From: Gammaproteobacteria bacterium | GTDB lineage: Bacteria > Pseudomonadota > Gammaproteobacteria > SZUA-229 | Length of the DNA stretch: 8,260 nt | NCBI GenBank assembly: GCA_029879605.1 | Contig: JAOUQA010000072.1 | Coordinates: forward strand, 1-8,260 | Direction of reading: 5' to 3' | In this document: positions 6,019 to 8,260 of the stretch, piece after piece | How positions within the stretch are numbered: the first letter of the stretch is position 1 | Layout: each line of letters starts with the position of its first letter | Notes under the pieces: model-generated | The model's database searches: none | What the model saw: the letters and a program-made list of their open reading frames with translations, nothing else | What the model was told of the DNA's origin: nothing | Made by a program: the position numbers and the translations under genes

Positions 6019-6520
6019 TAAAATTATAAGCGCTTTTATGTGTATTTCATTTATTCTGGTTGGCCAGGTGGCCTGTTCAGGATCAGCTGTTCAGCCGGCT
6101 GCAAAAATTAATGTTGTGCCAGGTAAAACAGTTGATTTAAACAATACAAAACAGGTAAAAAAGATTCTGGCTTCTCAATATAATGAATGGAAGTCTGTTA
6201 AACACAGGGATGGTGGTTTATCAAAAAGCGGTATTGACTGTTCCGGTCTGGTTTACCTGACTTTTGCGCAGAAGCTTGGAATAGAAATCCCGCGGTCAAC
6301 AGAATTGCAGTCATCTATTGGTAAGTCTATTAAGCAAAGTCAGTTAAAGCCGGGGGATCTGGTATTTTTTAAAACGGGATTTAAACAGCGACACGTGGGT
6401 ATTTATGTTGGTAACCAGCAGTTTTTGCACACATCATCCAGCAAAGGCGTAACCATGAGTCGACTTGATAATGTCTACTGGGCAAAAAATTACTGGCAGT
6501 CGCGTCGAGTTCAGTTTTAG
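6005..6520 (+). CDS. NlpC/P60 peptidoglycan endopeptidase, probable lipoprotein (NlpC-like)
   Basis: Cell-wall cysteine peptidase expected to cut D-Glu/meso-DAP-type peptide bonds in peptidoglycan, outside the cytoplasmic membrane. It has 171 residues: a signal sequence (1-23), linker (25-50) and NlpC/P60 domain (about 51-171). The catalytic residues are C79 (SGIDCSGLVY), H130 (RHVGIYVG) and H142 (FLHTSSSKGV). C-to-H and H-to-H spacings (51 and 12) equal those I recall for E. coli Spr/MepS (C68, H119, H131). The end, LDNVYWAKNYWQSRR, resembles E. coli NlpC most. C24 is the likely lipidation site, but the lipobox reads Q-V-A-C, with an unusual Gln at -3. The conserved Tyr 12 residues before the nucleophile is His67. 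The gene overlaps lnt by 14 nt and ends 2 nt from the opposing ybeL-like gene. Confidence 0.9.
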   Translation: MFQLSKIISAFMCISFILVGQVACSGSAVQPAAKINVVPGKTVDLNNTKQVKKILASQYNEWKSVKHRDGGLSKSGIDCSGLVYLTFAQKLGIEIPRSTELQSSIGKSIKQSQLKPGDLVFFKTGFKQRHVGIYVGNQQFLHTSSSKGVTMSRLDNVYWAKNYWQSRRVQF

Positions 6521-6522
6521 CT

Positions 6523-7041
6523 TTATATTTCAGCTCTTTTAAATGCTGTTTTTTTACACATTGGGCAGGCAGGTATCTGGCCGGTTGTGGTGAAATGAAT
6601 GATTTCTCCACAGTCTTCACACTGTAAGGTGCCAGGGCCGGTGATTTCCCCAGTATGGTATTCAGAGGTTTCAATATTAGGTTGAGATAACTGTTCCAGT
6701 TCAATGCGGGTCTTATCGGCAACCGATAGGAACAGTTCCAGAACTTTCTGTTCAATTATATCGATATCCAGCATGAGCCATTCACTGAATTCATGGCTGG
6801 TTTCCATCAGGTATTCGGCGGCATCATTTATATCACGTTTGATGTAATTGCCAATCTCCTCGGCTTCTTCCAGGGTTATCTCGCCCAGTCTGATAGCATT
6901 TTGCTTGGCATGATCTATGGCTTTCTGCAGTGTTGGTGCAGCTGTAGCTTCCGCACTTTCGATAGAGTCTTTGATGCGAGCCATCATTTGATTATATGCA
7001 TCAATTAGAGAATGATTTTCATGTTTATTATTTACCGACAT
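6523..7041 (-). CDS. Zinc-ribbon protein, YbeL/DUF1451 family
   Basis: Cytoplasmic protein of unknown function, 172 residues (E. coli YbeL is about 160). Residues 10-120 are charged, almost certainly helical and possibly coiled-coil (IKDSIESAEATAAPTLQKAI, then LEEAEEIGNYIKRDINDAAEYL). The C-terminus is a zinc ribbon with C141, C144 (CEDCGEIIHF) and C159, C162 (CPMCKKTAF). The start ATG is preceded by AGAGG at good spacing. In E. coli ybeL also stands head-to-head with leuS, so the pairing supports the assignment. The stop is 2 nt from the stop of the peptidase gene on the other strand, so there is no separate terminator space. The role of the family is not known to me. Confidence 0.88.
   Translation of the reverse strand: MSVNNKHENHSLIDAYNQMMARIKDSIESAEATAAPTLQKAIDHAKQNAIRLGEITLEEAEEIGNYIKRDINDAAEYLMETSHEFSEWLMLDIDIIEQKVLELFLSVADKTRIELEQLSQPNIETSEYHTGEITGPGTLQCEDCGEIIHFTTTGQIPACPMCKKTAFKRAEI
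6531..6555 (+). terminator. Candidate operon terminator inside the opposing gene
   Basis: CAGC (6531-6534) can pair with GCTG (6545-6548) around a 10-base AT-rich loop, followed by seven T (6549-6555). This lies 10 nt past the stop of the peptidase gene, within the 3' coding end of the minus-strand gene, where the T-run is the complement of its Lys-Lys codons. The stem is only four pairs, so termination strength is doubtful. Confidence 0.3.
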
Positions 7042-7142
7042 GCTTACCTCTTAAAATACTGTCAGTAGTTTCCATACAATGGGGTCTGAGGTATCCTTCC
7101 TGTTCTTTATATAGCTTAGTTTTAGGGCTTCTGTGCGAACCA
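7042..7142. promoter_or_regulatory. Divergent ybeL/leuS promoter region
   Basis: These 101 nt must hold promoters for both flanking genes. TATATA (7108-7113) can serve as a -10 box for leuS, with a start near 7120 and a short leader; I find no good -35 partner. For the minus strand, TTGTAT followed after 15 nt by TATTTT is a weak candidate. No T-box, leader peptide or terminator-antiterminator structure is apparent, so there is no visible sign of amino-acid-responsive attenuation of leuS. Confidence 0.3.
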
Positions 7143-8260
7143 ATGACAAATAAGATACAAGAATATTATGATGCTCAGGCGGTTGAGCAAAATGCCCAGG
7201 CTTTCTGGAATAAAAATCAGACATTTAAAGTGTCTGAGGATACTTCAAAAGAGAAATTTTACTGTTTATCCATGTTCCCCTATCCCAGTGGACGTCTCCA
7301 CATGGGGCATGTACGGAATTACACCATTGGCGATGTGATTTCCCGTTATCAGCGCATGCTGGGCAAGAATGTGCTGCAGCCCATGGGCTGGGACGCGTTT
7401 GGTCTGCCAGCAGAGAATGCGGCGATGAATAATGGTGTTTCCCCGGCCAGCTGGACCTTGAGTAATATCGATTATATGCGCAACCAGTTACAGTCCCTTG
7501 GTTTTGGGATCGACTGGAGTCGTGAACTGGCAACCTGTAGACCTGATTATTATCACTGGAACCAGTGGTTATTTCTTAAAATGCTGGAAAAGGGCATTGT
7601 TTACCAGAAAACCGGTACCGTGAACTGGGATCCGGTTGATCAGACCGTGCTGGCTAATGAGCAGGTTATTGATGGTCGTGGCTGGCGTACCGGGGCCATG
7701 GTGGAAAAACGTGAGATACCCATGTATTACATGGCAATTACAGATTATGCTGAGCAATTACTGGCGGACCTGGATCAACTATCAGGCTGGCCTGAGCAGG
7801 TGCTCACCATGCAGCGTAACTGGATCGGTAAGAGTCATGGGGTACGCATTGGATTTCCTCACACTATCGACCAGGGCGGGCATTTGTGGGTATTCACGAC
7901 CCGGGCAGATACCCTGATGGGCGCTACCTATGTTGCGGTCGCTGCTGAACACCCACTGGCCGAGTTCGCGGCCAGGAGCAATCCAGGGCTGGCGGGCTTT
8001 ATCGAAGAATGTCGTAAGGGCGGGGCAACAGAGGCCGAACTAGCCACCCAGGAGAAGAAGGGGATGTCCACGGGGCTGACGGTAACCCATCCGCTAAGCG
8101 GGGAAGAACTGCCTTTATGGGTCGCTAATTATGTTCTGATGAGTTATGGCGAAGGAGCCGTGATGGCGGTTCCTGCCCATGATGAGCGTGATTTTGCGTT
8201 TGCTACAAATTATGGCTTGCCTGTTAAACCGGTGATCCAGACCAGTGCGGCTGACGTACA
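7143..8260 (+). CDS. leuS: Leucyl-tRNA synthetase LeuS, N-terminal part (3' end outside window)
   Basis: Class I synthetase that charges tRNA-Leu. The first 372 codons are open to the window edge; the full enzyme is about 860 residues. Visible are the YPSGRLHMGHVRNY block with the HIGH signature HMGH (53-56), GWDAFGLPAENAA, and NWDPVDQTVLANEQVIDG. Next comes the start of the CP1 editing domain with TTRADTLMG (252-260, T257 matching E. coli T252) and GAVMAVPAHDERD, where D347 matches E. coli D345, the amino-acid-binding aspartate. The ZN-1 cysteines of E. coli are absent (D163, R179, G180, T183 instead), as in Pseudomonas-type enzymes. The start is chosen for fit to family N-termini; the nearest AGGG (7124-7127) is 15 nt away, so the ribosome binding site is weak. 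G+C is higher than in the rest of the window, most of all at 7861-8100. Confidence 0.96.
   Translation, partial: MTNKIQEYYDAQAVEQNAQAFWNKNQTFKVSEDTSKEKFYCLSMFPYPSGRLHMGHVRNYTIGDVISRYQRMLGKNVLQPMGWDAFGLPAENAAMNNGVSPASWTLSNIDYMRNQLQSLGFGIDWSRELATCRPDYYHWNQWLFLKMLEKGIVYQKTGTVNWDPVDQTVLANEQVIDGRGWRTGAMVEKREIPMYYMAITDYAEQLLADLDQLSGWPEQVLTMQRNWIGKSHGVRIGFPHTIDQGGHLWVFTTRADTLMGATYVAVAAEHPLAEFAARSNPGLAGFIEECRKGGATEAELATQEKKGMSTGLTVTHPLSGEELPLWVANYVLMSYGEGAVMAVPAHDERDFAFATNYGLPVKPVIQTSAADV

Noticed and set aside
6381..6755. 124-aa minus-strand ORF across the nlpC-like and ybeL-like genes
   Set aside because: Overlaps two well-supported genes in other frames, and its composition is unlike a real protein.
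7225..7917. Minus- and plus-strand ORFs within leuS (7225-7533, 7569-7757, 7636-7917)
   Set aside because: All lie within the continuous leuS frame, which matches LeuRS motif by motif.
1..8260. CRISPR array, tRNA/rRNA gene, insertion sequence, prophage or defence system
   Set aside because: I found no regularly spaced repeats, cloverleaf-like sequence, transposase frame or terminal inverted repeats; almost all of the window is accounted for by housekeeping genes.

Overview
The window is a chromosomal housekeeping segment from a gammaproteobacterium, most likely outside the Enterobacterales. The evidence is the gene order miaB-ybeZ-ybeY-ybeX-lnt followed by a ybeL-type zinc-ribbon gene and leuS, which resembles the Pseudomonas layout, and a LeuRS of the kind that lacks the zinc cysteines of the E. 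coli enzyme. Base composition is fairly low in G+C (33 to 47% in the 60-nt lines I counted in the operon) but rises clearly inside leuS.

Layout. (1) 1-187, minus strand: the 5' end of a gene for a secreted protein, probably DUF3530 (alpha/beta-hydrolase-like), running off the left edge. (2) 188-488: a gene-poor stretch with a probable promoter for that gene, several inverted repeats, and a short reading frame (431-499) with a very strong ribosome binding site. It leads into an unrecognised 91-aa ORF (489-764). (3) 845-6520, plus strand: a tightly packed run of miaB (tRNA ms2i6A37 methylthiotransferase), ybeZ (PhoH-like ATPase), ybeY (rRNA-maturation endoribonuclease), ybeX/corC (CBS-domain protein), lnt (apolipoprotein N-acyltransferase) and an NlpC/P60 cell-wall endopeptidase. 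Gaps are 34 and 2 nt, then there are overlaps of 20, 11 and 14 nt. (4) 6523-7041, minus strand: the ybeL-like zinc-ribbon gene, tail-to-tail with the peptidase gene. (5) 7143-8260, plus strand: the first 372 codons of leuS, divergent from ybeL and cut by the right edge.

How it fits together. miaB, ybeZ, ybeY and leuS serve translation (tRNA modification, ribosome/rRNA quality, aminoacylation). ybeX has been tied to ribosome physiology and metal handling. lnt and the probable lipoprotein peptidase serve the envelope: Lnt completes the acylation of lipoproteins, and the gene translated directly off its 3' end encodes one. The main operon is ordinary. The least explained part is 350-764, where a repeat-flanked palindrome, a leader-peptide-like ORF and an orphan small protein lie together. 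Smaller points of interest are a possible leaderless start for ybeZ, substitutions at conserved positions in Lnt and the NlpC/P60 protein, and a high-G+C block inside the LeuRS editing domain.
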